From the NCBI RefSeq assembly GCF_947507565.1, contig NC_089190.1, forward strand, positions 806,001-870,000: a DNA stretch of 64,000 bases, written 5' to 3'. The notes beneath the pieces were generated by a model. The model searched no databases. It was not told the origin of the DNA and saw only the letters and a program-made list of their open reading frames with translations. This stretch comes from Oscarella lobularis (taxonomy: Eukaryota; Porifera; Homoscleromorpha; Homosclerophorida; Oscarellidae). Below, piece after piece: positions 32,946-43,468 of the stretch. Every line of letters begins with the position of its first letter. Positions within the stretch are counted from its first letter, which is position 1. The translations under genes were made by a program, and so were the position numbers.

Positions 32946-33095
32946 AATAATTTTGTGCGCAACACCAGCAATAAATAGAAAAAAAGTTTTAGATAGGCGT
33001 GGTTTATTAAAAAAGTAGGCGTGGTTAAAAATTTTTTTGCGCGCATTACTCCACCCTATCTCACGCATGCCTCATAGCAATCCTTGGCATGTCTG

Positions 33096-34450
33096 CAAGA
33101 AATGCACGGCCAGTTATTCTATAGACGCCCGGGCCAAACACCAAATGGCCTTTCCCACGATTGTACAGTGCGTCCCAGAATAAACCGGAATTCTTAGCGC
33201 GCGCAGTCTTACTCTCGTTTCTTTCTTGAAACGAATTAATTACGAAATGTAGTGCTGCGTCTTTGAAGCGCATTCATTTCGCAATTGTTCTATGGACGTG
33301 ACACGTCTGTTCGATGCTTAGATAGTGCCACAGCCAGTGAATAAAGCCACGCCCTCCCACTTCAGCTTTTAATTCATTTCTCGACTCAATTTATTTTTTT
33401 TAATTTTTAACTATTATTTTAAGCGCAGATGCTTTAGCAGAATTTTGTGCAATCGGCCTTTTGAAATAGCTTTTTTTAACAAAAAACTACGGCGATTTAT
33501 CCGAAAATATACTGCGCTTAGCGTTTAGTTCGTTTCTTGATCATTTCAGCCTTATTCATGTTCTAGGCTTATCCTACGTTATACCTAAGGTCGTCTTTAC
33601 AATTGATCAAAGTTGTCAGAGTATAACGCCTTATTTAGCCAAAATATTTTCGACTGAAGTTTAGGGTGCCGAATGGCGTAGGTCTGAATGAACGCGGGGT
33701 ACGCCGGACCAGTGTACAAACGCAATAGGAGACTCAAAGTTACGTTCTGAGAGACTAGAAAACGAAAAAAGACGTTTACCGCAAGAGTACAACGACTTTA
33801 ACAGAGAGGTTCCTAAAAAGGGGCCCCGTTTTTGAAAACTGTAGGAGGTGCGCTTTCTTCGTTTTATGGCACAAACGTGCCATAAAACAAAAGAAGAAGC
33901 ACTGTTCTAGAATTCCCGGTTTATTCTGCTACGCACTGTACGTAAGTATGAGACAGTAAAGAGTTTGTAATTTGGGCGATTTGAATTTTAGGCATACTTT
34001 CTCCTTCCAAATATCGACTCGTCAATTTCCACTTCCGCTCCAACACCGCCGGATGTTATTGGGTTCGATATGAAGTAATCCGCGCATATGTCCCGAATGA
34101 AATTGTACCAATCCGCTGCTGTCTTCTTTGTTATGCCAATATCATGAAAAACTGATGATACAGGCGTTTTAGAAGACCACAAGTGGATCAGGCGCAATCG
34201 TTTTTCGAGGCTTAAATGGGAGCCCTCAAAAACGAATCCTGTACTTCAACTGCTACTCGGATTAATACAAAATGACTTTCACGTACGTTGCGCAGAGAAT
34301 ATTCTTTTCGGCGACAGCGCCAGGCCCTTCTCTCAGGAAATTTTGGCCGCCGCTCCGCCGGCCGCAAACGCAGGTCTTCGTCATACGAAGTATCCCGTGG
34401 CGTCTGCACCAGTCAGAGTGGACAATAGGGTTAGTGTTAACAAAAATTAG
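33096..34450 (-). pseudogene. Merlin/ISXO2 transposase, N-terminal half
   Basis: Minus-strand order: WCRRHGILRM and a CxC finger, a frame change, AWRCRRKEYSLRN, a GT-AG intron, then EGSHLSLEKRLRLIHLWSSK, ITKKTAADWYNFIRD and VEIDESIFGRRK, which holds the first catalytic D. A 773-bp Tc1-type MITE (33166-33938) is inserted after this. The reading resumes as YNRGKGHLVFGPGVYRITGR and AF at the hAT junction (33096). The intron before YNRG appears to have lost its AG. The continuation is at 19383-18953. Confidence 0.85.
33166..33938. mobile_element. Tc1/mariner-type MITE inserted in the Merlin gene
   Basis: Ends are cagtgcgtcccagaataaac (left) and an imperfect complement on the right, about 32 bp each, beginning CAGTG and flanked by TA on both sides (33164-33165 and 33939-33940). 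The 773-bp interior has no transposase ORF. TA duplication and CAGTG ends are the hallmark of the Tc1/mariner superfamily. A nearly perfect internal hairpin, tatggcacgt/acgtgccata, lies near 33866-33884. Confidence 0.8.
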
Positions 34451-34536
34451 CAGACCAAAACGAAAGTGAGACCTAAATATCGCGCCTTTTCTACCGACCT
34501 AATATATTGACTTGGCTACTAACGAATACATGGCAC

Positions 34537-36014
34537 ACTACTAATTAGGGAGGGGCAGCTATTTAGCGCACAATAGGGGTGGGGGAAAAAGTGAACCAAA
34601 GCCCTCACCTTTTATTGTCCTCCGGTCGTGTTTCGAACGCGATTCCGGTTCGGGCGAAGCCATAGAGGTGTTTCGGTGCCGGTTTTCGTTGTTACGTCTC
34701 GCGCACGCGCACGGTGACTTTAAATTGAAAAATATTGTCCGCACTTTTGCGAATGATATTCAATACAGTCTTTACGACCATTTGAACGATATTCCCAATG
34801 GCCAAGACACAATGGCACGAATACAGAATTTGAAGCAAAAAAGCCTTGTCTTCTCCTTTTGTCCTAACCCGTGCTAACCCTGACCCTTGAACCCAGTATG
34901 GCTACGGCATTGATTCCCGGCCATGTTCAAGGCTACATTTTACCACTATGCTCCCTCTGTTCAAAATGGAGCACGGAACAGGAGGTCAATTGTCGAGAAA
35001 ACCATAATAGGGACTCATCGTAGACTCTAAACGACGAGAAGAGCGTCACCAACGACCTTGTTTGGATACTAGATCGCTCGTGGAATGTATGGGTTCTCGG
35101 CTATCAATTGGTATCGTGAGTAGGAATGATAACTCCTGGCCTCTGACATTAGCGATGGGGGGCTTAGTCCTTACTGTCTACTTTTGCTATTCCCTACCTG
35201 GTGTAAGCCCAGCCCTCGTAGTTCACTGTGACTCTCTTTGTGGAGACGGTTCCAAAAAAGTTGTGGAAACAGCTAGTAAATTGCGCTCGCCAAGTAACTC
35301 ACAATAAGTGAGCTTAGTAGTTTGAAATTTCAAAAATTTTGAAATGTTGTTTTTACTGTATGAGAGATGTCATTTTTTGACAGCAGGTCGTCGTCGACCC
35401 TAACTCTAGACAAATTCGTACCTCGTCCCGGTCCCGTGACGTGCAGAACAATAGTGATAATTTATTGTATAGATCACCTGACGAGGGCTACTTACGCCAT
35501 CGCAAATGCATCGATTCGCTGGTTTTGCAGCGATATGTCTGGACGTCTTCAATAGACTGAACAGATATCTACATATGAGTCGATTCGATCCTTGGCGTCG
35601 CCTCTCCACGCCACGACGTCACAGTAGACGTCGACAAAGGTCTTTGCTTTCTTACTGTTTATTGTCTTGTTCTCATTTCGCGGGAACAAGCCGTTGGGCT
35701 GGTGTCACTCGCAAAGCGCTGCAGGTCTGTCCATCACCAAAGTGTATTTTTGTCTATCTGCTGTTGCGTCTTCTCTTCTAAAAAGGTAACCAAATAATAT
35801 TCCACATTTTACTCAAGCCAAAAATGGGTCCTCATTTCGTCTCCGCGGGGAAAGCCACTGCTGTATTTATTTATTTTCTTTCCATGCAAATCAACCTCAT
35901 ACAAGAACGCCTCAAACAAGAACCCAACTCAAACCAGAACCTCAACTCAAACCAGAACGCAACTCAACCTCAAACAAGAACTCAAAAAAGGTAAGCAGTC
36001 ACGCGCATGCATTG
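34537..36014. other. No gene recognised; one degenerate repeat
   Basis: The plus ORF 35062-35307 (81 codons) is unrecognised. The tract 35893-35992 is a degenerate direct repeat of ctcaaaccagaac-like words. The word acgccatcgcaaatgca near 35495 resembles one at 6107-6121. Confidence 0.4.
35893..35992. repeat. Degenerate tandem repeat, caagaac/ccagaac words
   Basis: Six to seven imperfect units of 12-17 bp built from caa(a)c(c/a)agaac and ctcaa. Confidence 0.7.
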
Positions 36015-36527
36015 TCACATCTCCGGGGAGGCCGGAGGTTGCTGCTGACCGGCGTTGGATGTCGAACGCGCTTCCGCGGCAGTAGCGGCAGGATTGACGA
36101 TGGCGCAGATGTCGCTTGCTCCAGGAATAATGTAGAGCATCTTCTTTCTTGACGCGCAGCTGGGCGACACCAGCAGACTTGTATCCAATGACGCACGGCA
36201 CAGCGGGCAGTCGAAATCCAGTGTCGTATCGAGGAACCTGTCGGCGCACGAGCGGCAGGCGAAAATTTTTCCGCAGCATGTGGAAATTACGATAGGTCCT
36301 CCAATTGGACCCAAGCAAATAGTGCACCTCGATGCATCCCTCACTTGCTCCATGACCTCCGTATTTTCCAACGGCGTGTTTAGTTTTGCCTTGCATTCCC
36401 TAAGCTCCTTGAAAATCTCATCTACCTTATCAGCGGCGGTTGGCGCCGCTGGTTGTGGCGGCGTCGGGGCAGTTGTCACTGTCTCCCGAGAGGGGCTGCT
36501 GGCGGCACATGCTGCTGGTCCCCCCAT
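36015..36527 (-). CDS. RING-finger protein
   Basis: A 170-codon minus-strand ORF from ATG 36527 to a stop at 36015. An Ala/Pro/Thr-rich N terminus is followed by a helical EIFKELRECKAKL, then a RING: C-T-I-C, C-C-G-K-I-F-A-C-R-S-C-A and C-P-L-C, giving four zinc-ligand pairs in the usual spacing although the central His position is Cys/Lys-rich. The C terminus is Ala/Ser/Gln-rich. RING domains usually recruit E2 enzymes for ubiquitin transfer; the substrate is unknown. The reading is open upstream to an acceptor-like site at 36615, so the start could be earlier. No mobile-element signature surrounds it, so it may be a host gene. Confidence 0.6.
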   Translation of the reverse strand: MGGPAACAASSPSRETVTTAPTPPQPAAPTAADKVDEIFKELRECKAKLNTPLENTEVMEQVRDASRCTICLGPIGGPIVISTCCGKIFACRSCADRFLDTTLDFDCPLCRASLDTSLLVSPSCASRKKMLYIIPGASDICAIVNPAATAAEARSTSNAGQQQPPASPEM

Positions 36528-36671
36528 CCCAGCGCGATGATGGCCTCGCCTTCTTCTAGCTTCTTTCGAAGAACGGGGAAAATTTGTCGATTTTTCGTTG
36601 TTCAGAACGGCAGACCTAAGGGGACGAAGTCACAAAGGCACTTAATCTAATTGAATCTCTCCCACGCTTAC

Positions 36672-37200
36672 CCCTTGTGCCGCTTTCGTCGTGGATTTCG
36701 GACATATTTTTGTCGACAAGAACAACGTCGTCTTCTTCACTGATGAAGCCGTTATTCACGAACGTCTCGTTTGCGACTTGGACAAATTGAGGAACGGACA
36801 GCTCACTTTCCGGAACGCTGACGTTGGCCGTCGTTAGCCGTTTTCCTGGCTTCATATTTCGGCAGTCGGGCGAGTACTCGATGTCGACGAGGTCGATTCG
36901 TTTTTGCACCTGGCGATCTTCCAGCTGGGCTTTTCGTTTCCGCCGACCAGCACGGAATGGGAAGATTTGCATAAATTTGACAGCGCCGGGGCGTTTGGAA
37001 GACGAACGTGACTGGCGCCGGCAGTGGCTAGTGAACTGCCCGACGGCTGAAAGAGGCTGCTGATGCTAGACAGGTCACAGCCGGTGCCTCTAGCCGAGCC
37101 GGTCGACGATCGGGGCAGGGATGACTCGCTTCGTGCGGTGGGCGGCATGTGAGAATCGCTACCTGGGTCGACGAGGGGTATTTTTTCCTTTTTCACAGCT
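36672..37200 (-). CDS. Possible upstream exon(s) of the RING gene
   Basis: A Ser/Thr-rich segment (37196-36990) shifts into a better-looking one (36972-36672) with MQIFPFRAGRRKRKAQLED and SVPESELSVPQFVQVANETF, ending at a strong donor (ggGTAAGC, intron 36616-36671, 56 bp, ending TAG). Splicing to 36615 puts the RING ORF out of phase by one base, so either the true junction differs, an indel is present, or these are separate transcripts. No domain is recognised. Confidence 0.4.
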
Positions 37201-37619
37201 GAATCGGCTCGTGTAACTGTTAGGGAAAATGGGGTCTATTGGCGAGCCTTCCTTTGTACCGGTCACTGCTAGGTACGAATTTGACGACGTCTACTCGCAA
37301 ACGCCGTGTTAGCTACTAGTGAGGGTTCAATTTCATCGTTATTGCAGTACGTTCATTATCTGATGCAGGCGCTGCAAGGATACGTCAGAAGACTTCAGAT
37401 AGTACGTCGACGAGTCGGCTCCGACAATACAAACCGCGTTGGGATTCTCTGACATTGCACCACTAGCTATCTTATCGGTCGAAGTGTGGACCTTATCTTT
37501 GGAACGTCTCCTAAAAGCTGGGAGGAGCCAAAAACTATCCTTGCAGGGGATTGGACCAGATTTTCTTCCGGCCGTTAATTTGAAGAGAGCAGTCTTTGCC
37601 CGACGCTAAATACGGGGAA
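37201..37619. other. No gene recognised
   Basis: I see no supportable feature between the RING region and the integrase-like transposase. Confidence 0.3.
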
Positions 37620-39015
37620 CGTACTCAGAATTGAAGACTGCGTAGACGAAGACGAAATTAGGAACTACGTCGCCCAGGGATTTACGCATGAACAAATAAG
37701 CGAGGAACTCATGAGGCAGTTTTCTCGTGTGCGCGGCCTCAGTGCCTGCAGTGTTCGGCGTTATTGCGGTGAAAGAGACATTCACTGGAAAACTCCAATA
37801 ACGGACGAAGAGCTGCAGGTAGAAGTGGGAAAAGGCATGGAAAAGGCGAGCTAACTCATTTACTCTTCGATCGCCCTTTGACGAAGTCTACTTTAGGTTG
37901 GACCAACGTATGGCAGAAAAACCATGAAAGGTTTCGTAGCGACACAAGGAGTTAATTGAATTGGTGAGGTGGCTAGGCCCTAAGGAGATCCCCTCCTTTG
38001 TTAGAGTATCCGGGATTAGAGTGTAGTAATCACATTATTCCTCTCTCATTTTAGGCGCGAGTGGGTAGAGCGTTGCAAGAGGTCGCAGCAGAATGTCATC
38101 GCAGTAGGCAGGCAACAGCTGCTCGGCGTACAAATCCAATTCCGTATTACGCCGAATACTTTGGCCACAACTTACATATTTACCAGAACGAGAAACTGGC
38201 CATGTACCGCGTCACGCATGTTGCTGCCATTGATGGATATAGCGGAAAACTCGTCCGAACCGCTACTATGCCGGCTAAAAACAACCAAGCAATATATGAA
38301 ACCTCTTTCGCCCAGTCGTTCTTAAATATGGGCTGTGGGAGCAAGTGAGAGTTGACCATGGCTCAGAGTTCCTGCTCATCCTTTTGTACAACAAAGCCTT
38401 GCTCACCTAAGAACCAGTCATTCCCGACAGTGTTATGTTCAGTCGAGCTCAAAGCAAGTACGCTATAGCGTGACAACTGCTCGAAAAGTTCGATTCATCT
38501 TTCTGTTTAGAACCACCCCATTGAGAGGTTATGGGGTAAAGTTAAGCAACGTGTAAATTACCCTATAAAAGAAACGCTCAATCTTTTTGTTGAGCAAGAC
38601 GCCTTAAACTTGGCCGACGAAGCGAGCAAATTCCCGAGTCTTTTGTTGCTATGGAAACGAGCAAAGTAGGAATATCTCGCTTTATGGACTCTTGGAACAA
38701 GCACCCTATACCAGGTAAATTAACAATGCTATTTTGCACAGTAAAATCGAGCAGCAGCAATTCCTCATTACGCGGTTCCGTCGCTTGAAGAAGCTGTTCA
38801 AACCTACGAGGCTGAAACGGAATGTGCTCTTGCTCTTCCTCACACGTTCGGAACAGACATGCCAGCTAACAGTCCTTCCAAGGCGTTCGATCGCGAAGCG
38901 GACATGCGCCATAAATTCGATTTTGAAGAAGTGTTTTCCCGCAGTGAATGGAGATAGCACTCTGCTGCAACAAGCGGTCCGCCATCATCGGAGGCTTACA
39001 GAATCACTGTTGTGA
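37620..39015 (+). pseudogene. Integrase-fold (rve-like) transposase, copy 1
   Basis: Plus-strand pieces in order: an N-terminal domain YVAQGFTHEQISEELMR...GLSACSVRRYC (37660-37770); VGPTYGRKTMKGFVATQGVN (37896-37955); RVGRALQEVAAECHRSRQA; LHIYQNEKLAMYRVTHVAAI (first catalytic D replaced by Tyr, usually HIDQNEK); RVDHGSEF (second D); NHPIERLWGKVKQRVNYPIK (E, 38510-38570); VGISRFMDSWNKHPIPG; and a C-terminal tail. The pattern is an rve-type DDE core seen in many cnidarian and sponge elements, possibly Ginger-like. Several frameshifts and stops: dead. Copies 2 and 3 are at 54290-55134 and 61620-61925. Confidence 0.7.
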
Positions 39016-39138
39016 CCGCAGAAACTCTTTGTCTAGCTGTGTCAAAAGTTGTTAATGTAATTAATAAAAGCGCTTGCAATGTGCAATATGATGTTCCCTC
39101 GCGTACATGGTATGAACTAGCAATAATGTTGTGGGAGC

Positions 39139-39212
39139 CCGTATGTCCGGCTAGGGTAAACGGTTTTTCCTTCCTTTTTCTTGAAAAGCCGTTTACCCTA
39201 CCCGGACGTATG
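39139..39212. repeat. Hairpin, 29-bp arms
   Basis: Arms beginning cccgtatgtccggctagggt on the left (39139-39167) and a near-complement on the right (39184-39212), with a 16-bp pyrimidine-rich loop. Two to three mismatches. Probably a miniature fold-back element. Confidence 0.8.
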
Positions 39213-39735
39213 GACCTTAGTCAAAAATCAATAATGTTCCACTGATTATCTCTACGTTTTTCCGAGTCCTTGTAAATAAGCCAAATAAGCAAATTATTTA
39301 TTTAATAAAAATAGAGCTAAAATGAAACTTAAAATTAATAAAAATAAAACTAAAAACTAAAATTAATACAAAAATAAAACCAAAAAGAGAACTAAAAATT
39401 GAAAAAATGCAGTGCCCTTTTGCATTTGTACATAGGTAGACAGTTATGAGGTCGTGCACCGACCCGTCAAGAGCAGTTTTTCTTGACGAGGTCTTGTCCA
39501 GGACCCCGAGGATGCCTATAAATATAGTCAATAACAGTTGTTAAAAAAATCACTCACACTTCTTAATTATTTTTCTTTTTCCTTTGAAACAGACTCAAGT
39601 TCCTCTTCAAGGCAAACGCGTCTGTGACATTGTCATAATATGAAGCTAAGTATCAAGAAAATATTAGCAAATTCTTCAAAATTCTTTCTTTTATTTATTT
39701 TCTTACAGTGTCCAGCTTCAGTGTTCTTGAGGCTG
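39213..39735. other. No gene recognised; (T/A)-rich aaaataaaac repeat
   Basis: 39300-39400 is a simple repeat of aaaactaaaatt/aataaaac words. Nothing else is recognised. Confidence 0.4.
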
Positions 39736-40372
39736 GGCCAGCCTCTTCCCTTTCCGGCATGCATTACGACGTGCGAATGTGGAAAGCCGATTGATCAAAA
39801 CGGTTACCACCTTGTCACGTGCAAGCATGGCGGCGGTCCCACATGGGCACACAACCGTGTCGTATCTGGTTGGGCTGACTGCGTCCGAGATGCGCGGGTC
39901 TCTCCTGCCGTGTCGAGCCAAGTCACGAGTGTGTCAATAACGATAATCGCCCCGTATCGTCGCTTTCGGCACTGGAACAGGAGAATCGTTTGAGCTCGAT
40001 ATCTCGTTGGCACATCCTTGGAGTTCTGAAGCGTGTCGTCACGCAGCTGTTGAAGATGGGGCTGCAGCAATAATCCGCGAGGAGAGAAAGATCGAGAAGT
40101 ACTCATCTGTTTTTCGTCTCTGCGGATCATCATCGTGCTTTGTTCCGGTTGTTGCAGAGCACTTCGGACGCTGGGGCAAGCACGCAAGTGATTTCCTCAA
40201 TCGCCTCGGAAATTTCGTACAACGCTCTGAGGCTTGGCAAATGGAGGGAGCACGTCGACGCCGACAGCAACCGATCCGAAAAAATATCAAAAATGATTTT
40301 AGGGCGAACTTGGAAACCGCCAACCGGTATCTCGTGCGCTCCAGTTACAAATGTCAAGACGTTGGCTAAGGT
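39736..40372 (+). pseudogene. Retroelement C-terminal zinc knuckle plus restriction-like endonuclease, copy 2
   Basis: Close relative (about 90 percent by eye) of the copy at 1008-1530, in the opposite orientation. It has TTCECGKPIDQNGYHLVTCK and GGGPTWAHN, so the finger is better preserved here. Then come a frame change, HPWSSEACRHAAVEDGAAA, REERKIEKY, CFVPVVAEHFGRWGKHASDF and a basic tail. The PD motif region around 39940-39980 is degraded. It ends directly at the hairpin 40373-40441. Confidence 0.6.
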
Positions 40373-40441
40373 TAGCCTGTAGCCAGACCTTCTCCCTTGA
40401 TCCCGTATAACGGGCTCGGGAGAAGGTCTGGCTACAGGCTA
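40373..40441. repeat. Hairpin MITE beginning TAGCCTG
   Basis: Perfect 24-bp arms starting tagcctgtagccagaccttc (40373-40396) and the complement (40418-40441), with a loop of 21 bp. The start tagcct and agccag words resemble the ends of the 10.8-kb element and the hairpins at 44424, 56750 and 63061. Confidence 0.85.
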
Positions 40442-41499
<1,058 letters not shown>

Positions 41500-41513
41500 T
41501 ACATATATATGCA

Positions 41514-41964
41514 CACCCGGTTTACAAACGCAGAATTCCAGACGGCAGCTCTCCTTAGGTTGGGGGCGGCAATCCCTCTTCTCCGGCAGATCACCAAATG
41601 CAATTGCGGAGCTCGGGTAGAAGCTGACGGTTATCATCTCATCACCTGCCCTAAAGATGGTGAGCCGATTCGGCGACATGACGACTGGCAATATTGCTGG
41701 CATCAAATGTTACGGTCTGTCAACTACCGGGTGGAACTAGAATAGGAGAAAGAATTTGAAGATAAGAAGAGACCGGACATAGGCATTTATGATTTTGAAA
41801 ACGGGAAGAAACTACTCTTAGACATCAGCCTGATACATCCCCTCAGCCACACGGCAATCGGACCCAGCGCGAAGTCGAACGGAGCGGCGGCGAAAGCAAG
41901 AGATGAACAGAAGATCGGAAAGTATGGAGAAGTCGCCACTGCGTTGGGCTACCCTCTCTCTTGA
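41514..41964 (+). pseudogene. Retroelement C-terminal zinc knuckle plus restriction-like endonuclease, copy 3
   Basis: A more distant relative of the two other copies: FQTAALLRLGAAIPLL, KCNCGARVEADGYHLITCP, RRHDDW, then a single in-frame TAG at 41743, then KKRPDIGIYDFENGKKLLLD with ISLIHP, and NGAAAKARDEQKIGKYGEVA. Here the nuclease triad is complete by eye: PD of RPDI, D of LLLDIS, and E-x-K of DEQK. Apart from the one stop the frame is open. It abuts the (AC)n tract on the left and a Helitron-like end on the right. Confidence 0.65.
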
Positions 41965-42000
41965 ATAAGAACAACAGGAAATGCACAATTTGGTAAGAAA

Positions 42001-42030
42001 CTAGTTCATGTGCCCGTGCTTCGCACGGGG
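42001..42030 (-). mobile_element. Helitron-like 3' terminus
   Basis: On the minus strand: cccgtgcgaagcacggg hairpin, 8 bases, then CTAG followed by T. This is the standard Helitron 3' end and echoes the plus-strand ends at 7794-7878. Confidence 0.55.
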
Positions 42031-42860
42031 AAATACATACATGTACGGCACTGTAGTGTGAATGCTTGTGGTCCCATGTTATCGACTCTTAGTAGTATAG
42101 ATTGCGTGGGCGCGGTTTCCCCGCTTTGTGTAATTTTCGCTGACTCGATCTCTTCTTTTTTGCGAAGATCTGCAAGAACCTCCTCATATGGGACGCAGCT
42201 GAGCTGAATTTGCTGGTGAAGATGTCCTATAGCGACGGAAAGGACATTGGCGTCTTTCTCTTGCGCCTTGTCAATGTCTTGTCGGCGCCGTTGAAAAGGA
42301 AACAGTCCTTCGGGAAGGATGTGGTCCAACAACATTTGCTAAATTTGCACATAATTAGGTTCTCATACGTACCATAAACTTTTTTGTCATTTTAACGTTC
42401 GTTAACGATTCACTATCAAAAGACCTTTAGAGTATCCCTCGCCGTGTCTTCTAGTGGATCAGCTAGTACGCACTTTCCTGTTTTTCTATCCAGAATAATA
42501 TGAGTTGACATTTTATGTTCTACGTTAAGGCCAATACACTGACCACATTTCCTTCGAAGGACCCTGAGGTCACTGCAAGAAATCTAAAGACATGGGTCTA
42601 GCAAAGATACTTGTTTTCTAAAATGGGTTGTATACCTACCTAATCAATAAAAACCTTTTCTAATAGGCCAATGTTGTTGTAAATAATTCGACGGATTTCT
42701 GTCCAGAAAATGCTGCCATCCTCATTGTCGAAAAGGTATTTTTACTTGTTAGTCCACTTTGTTTATTTAAAGTAGTAATCTTACCTCTTTGAAAAGTAAC
42801 CGGCGTTTGTTGGCGATGTCTTGTATATATATGCGACTACGCCGCCGAAAAATATCGGCG
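42006..42860 (-). CDS. Unrecognised multi-exon gene, possibly Helitron-borne
   Basis: Minus-strand pieces look coding and spliced. 42850-42785 has RIYIQDIANKRRLLFKE followed by gtaaga. 42740-42640 has FFDNEDGSIFWTEIRRIIYN, then gtaggt. 42577-42420 follows ttgcag and has RKCGQCIGLNVEHKMS and a C-terminal ADPLEDTARDTLKVF. 42335-42006 has LLDHILPEGLFPFQRRRQDI and runs into the Helitron-like hairpin. Whether these form one transcript is uncertain because a stop lies between the last two. No family recognised. Confidence 0.35.
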
Positions 42861-42953
42861 CGAAATCTTTTTTTTGAAGAAGCCGATAAGATCATAATTC
42901 TCAGTAGTGGATTCTCGCCACTTTAATCCGATAATATATACATATTTTTTGCA

Positions 42954-43311
42954 TTATAGCCTAAAGTTGTATTCGTTCTTGTCGTCGTCGAAGAAGAGGA
43001 CATGATCACTGTCAACGTCGACGTCATCTTCGAATGCCGCGCCTGTCTCCATGCTTTCGATCACTCTGATAGTAGAGCGACTCGACTCGATCTTCTTACG
43101 GGCTACACAGACGTCACGGACCCTCCTCTTCCGTCTCATCGTCATCGTCTTCTGCACTCTCAGCCGCGAGAGTCTTTTGTTTTCGTTCCGGCGTCACTTC
43201 GTCAGACTTGTCTCCGCCAAACTCTGCAGCCTGGTACTGTTTTCCTTCTTTCGATGTCTTCTTCTTCTTTTTTAGATTATTTGTTTCGATCTTACACGAG
43301 TTGAGGTCCAC
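42954..43311 (-). CDS. Charged low-complexity exon(s)
   Basis: Two overlapping minus-strand frames: an upstream basic/acidic run (LKKKKKTSKEGKQYQ, EDDDDETEEEG) and a downstream one with RVRDVCVARKKIESSRSTIR and an acidic end (DDVDVDSDHVLFFDDD). They may be one exon with an indel. Composition suggests a nuclear protein tail; nothing more can be said. Confidence 0.35.
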
Positions 43312-43468
43312 GATGTTTGGTCTTCGGCGCGTGCGTCAAAAGAAAATTATATAAAGCTTTGCTCTAAGTAATAGGTATTTAGTTAGATTGATCTATATCC
43401 GTGTCAGTTATTATTGATTAGGATATAAAAATATTTACGCGTTTATAGCATTAAATATTTACTGAAGA

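Larger units (their letters stand above)
19384..33095 (+). mobile_element. hAT DNA transposon, second layer, inserted in Merlin
   Basis: Termini are cagacatgccaag (19384-19396) and its exact complement (33083-33095). The word caagaa directly abuts both ends (19378-19383 and 33096-33101), fitting a diverged 8-bp hAT target duplication. Removing the element joins the Merlin reading from ...GRAF to LVEVPARD. Its transposase gene runs on the plus strand on both sides of the 10.8-kb insertion. Own length without the insertion is about 2.95 kb. Confidence 0.8.
18855..34536 (-). mobile_element. Merlin (ISXO2-like) DNA transposon, outermost layer of a nest
   Basis: The two ends are inverted copies of about 26 bp: gtgccatgtattcgttagta... 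at 18855-18880, and its complement at 34511-34536. Between them, on the minus strand, lie the N-terminal half (34450-33096) and the C-terminal half (19383-18953) of one ISXO2-type transposase, separated by a hAT element. Both halves and both ends are in consistent orientation, so this was a single element of roughly 1.2 kb of its own sequence plus a MITE. No target duplication could be identified with confidence. Confidence 0.75.
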
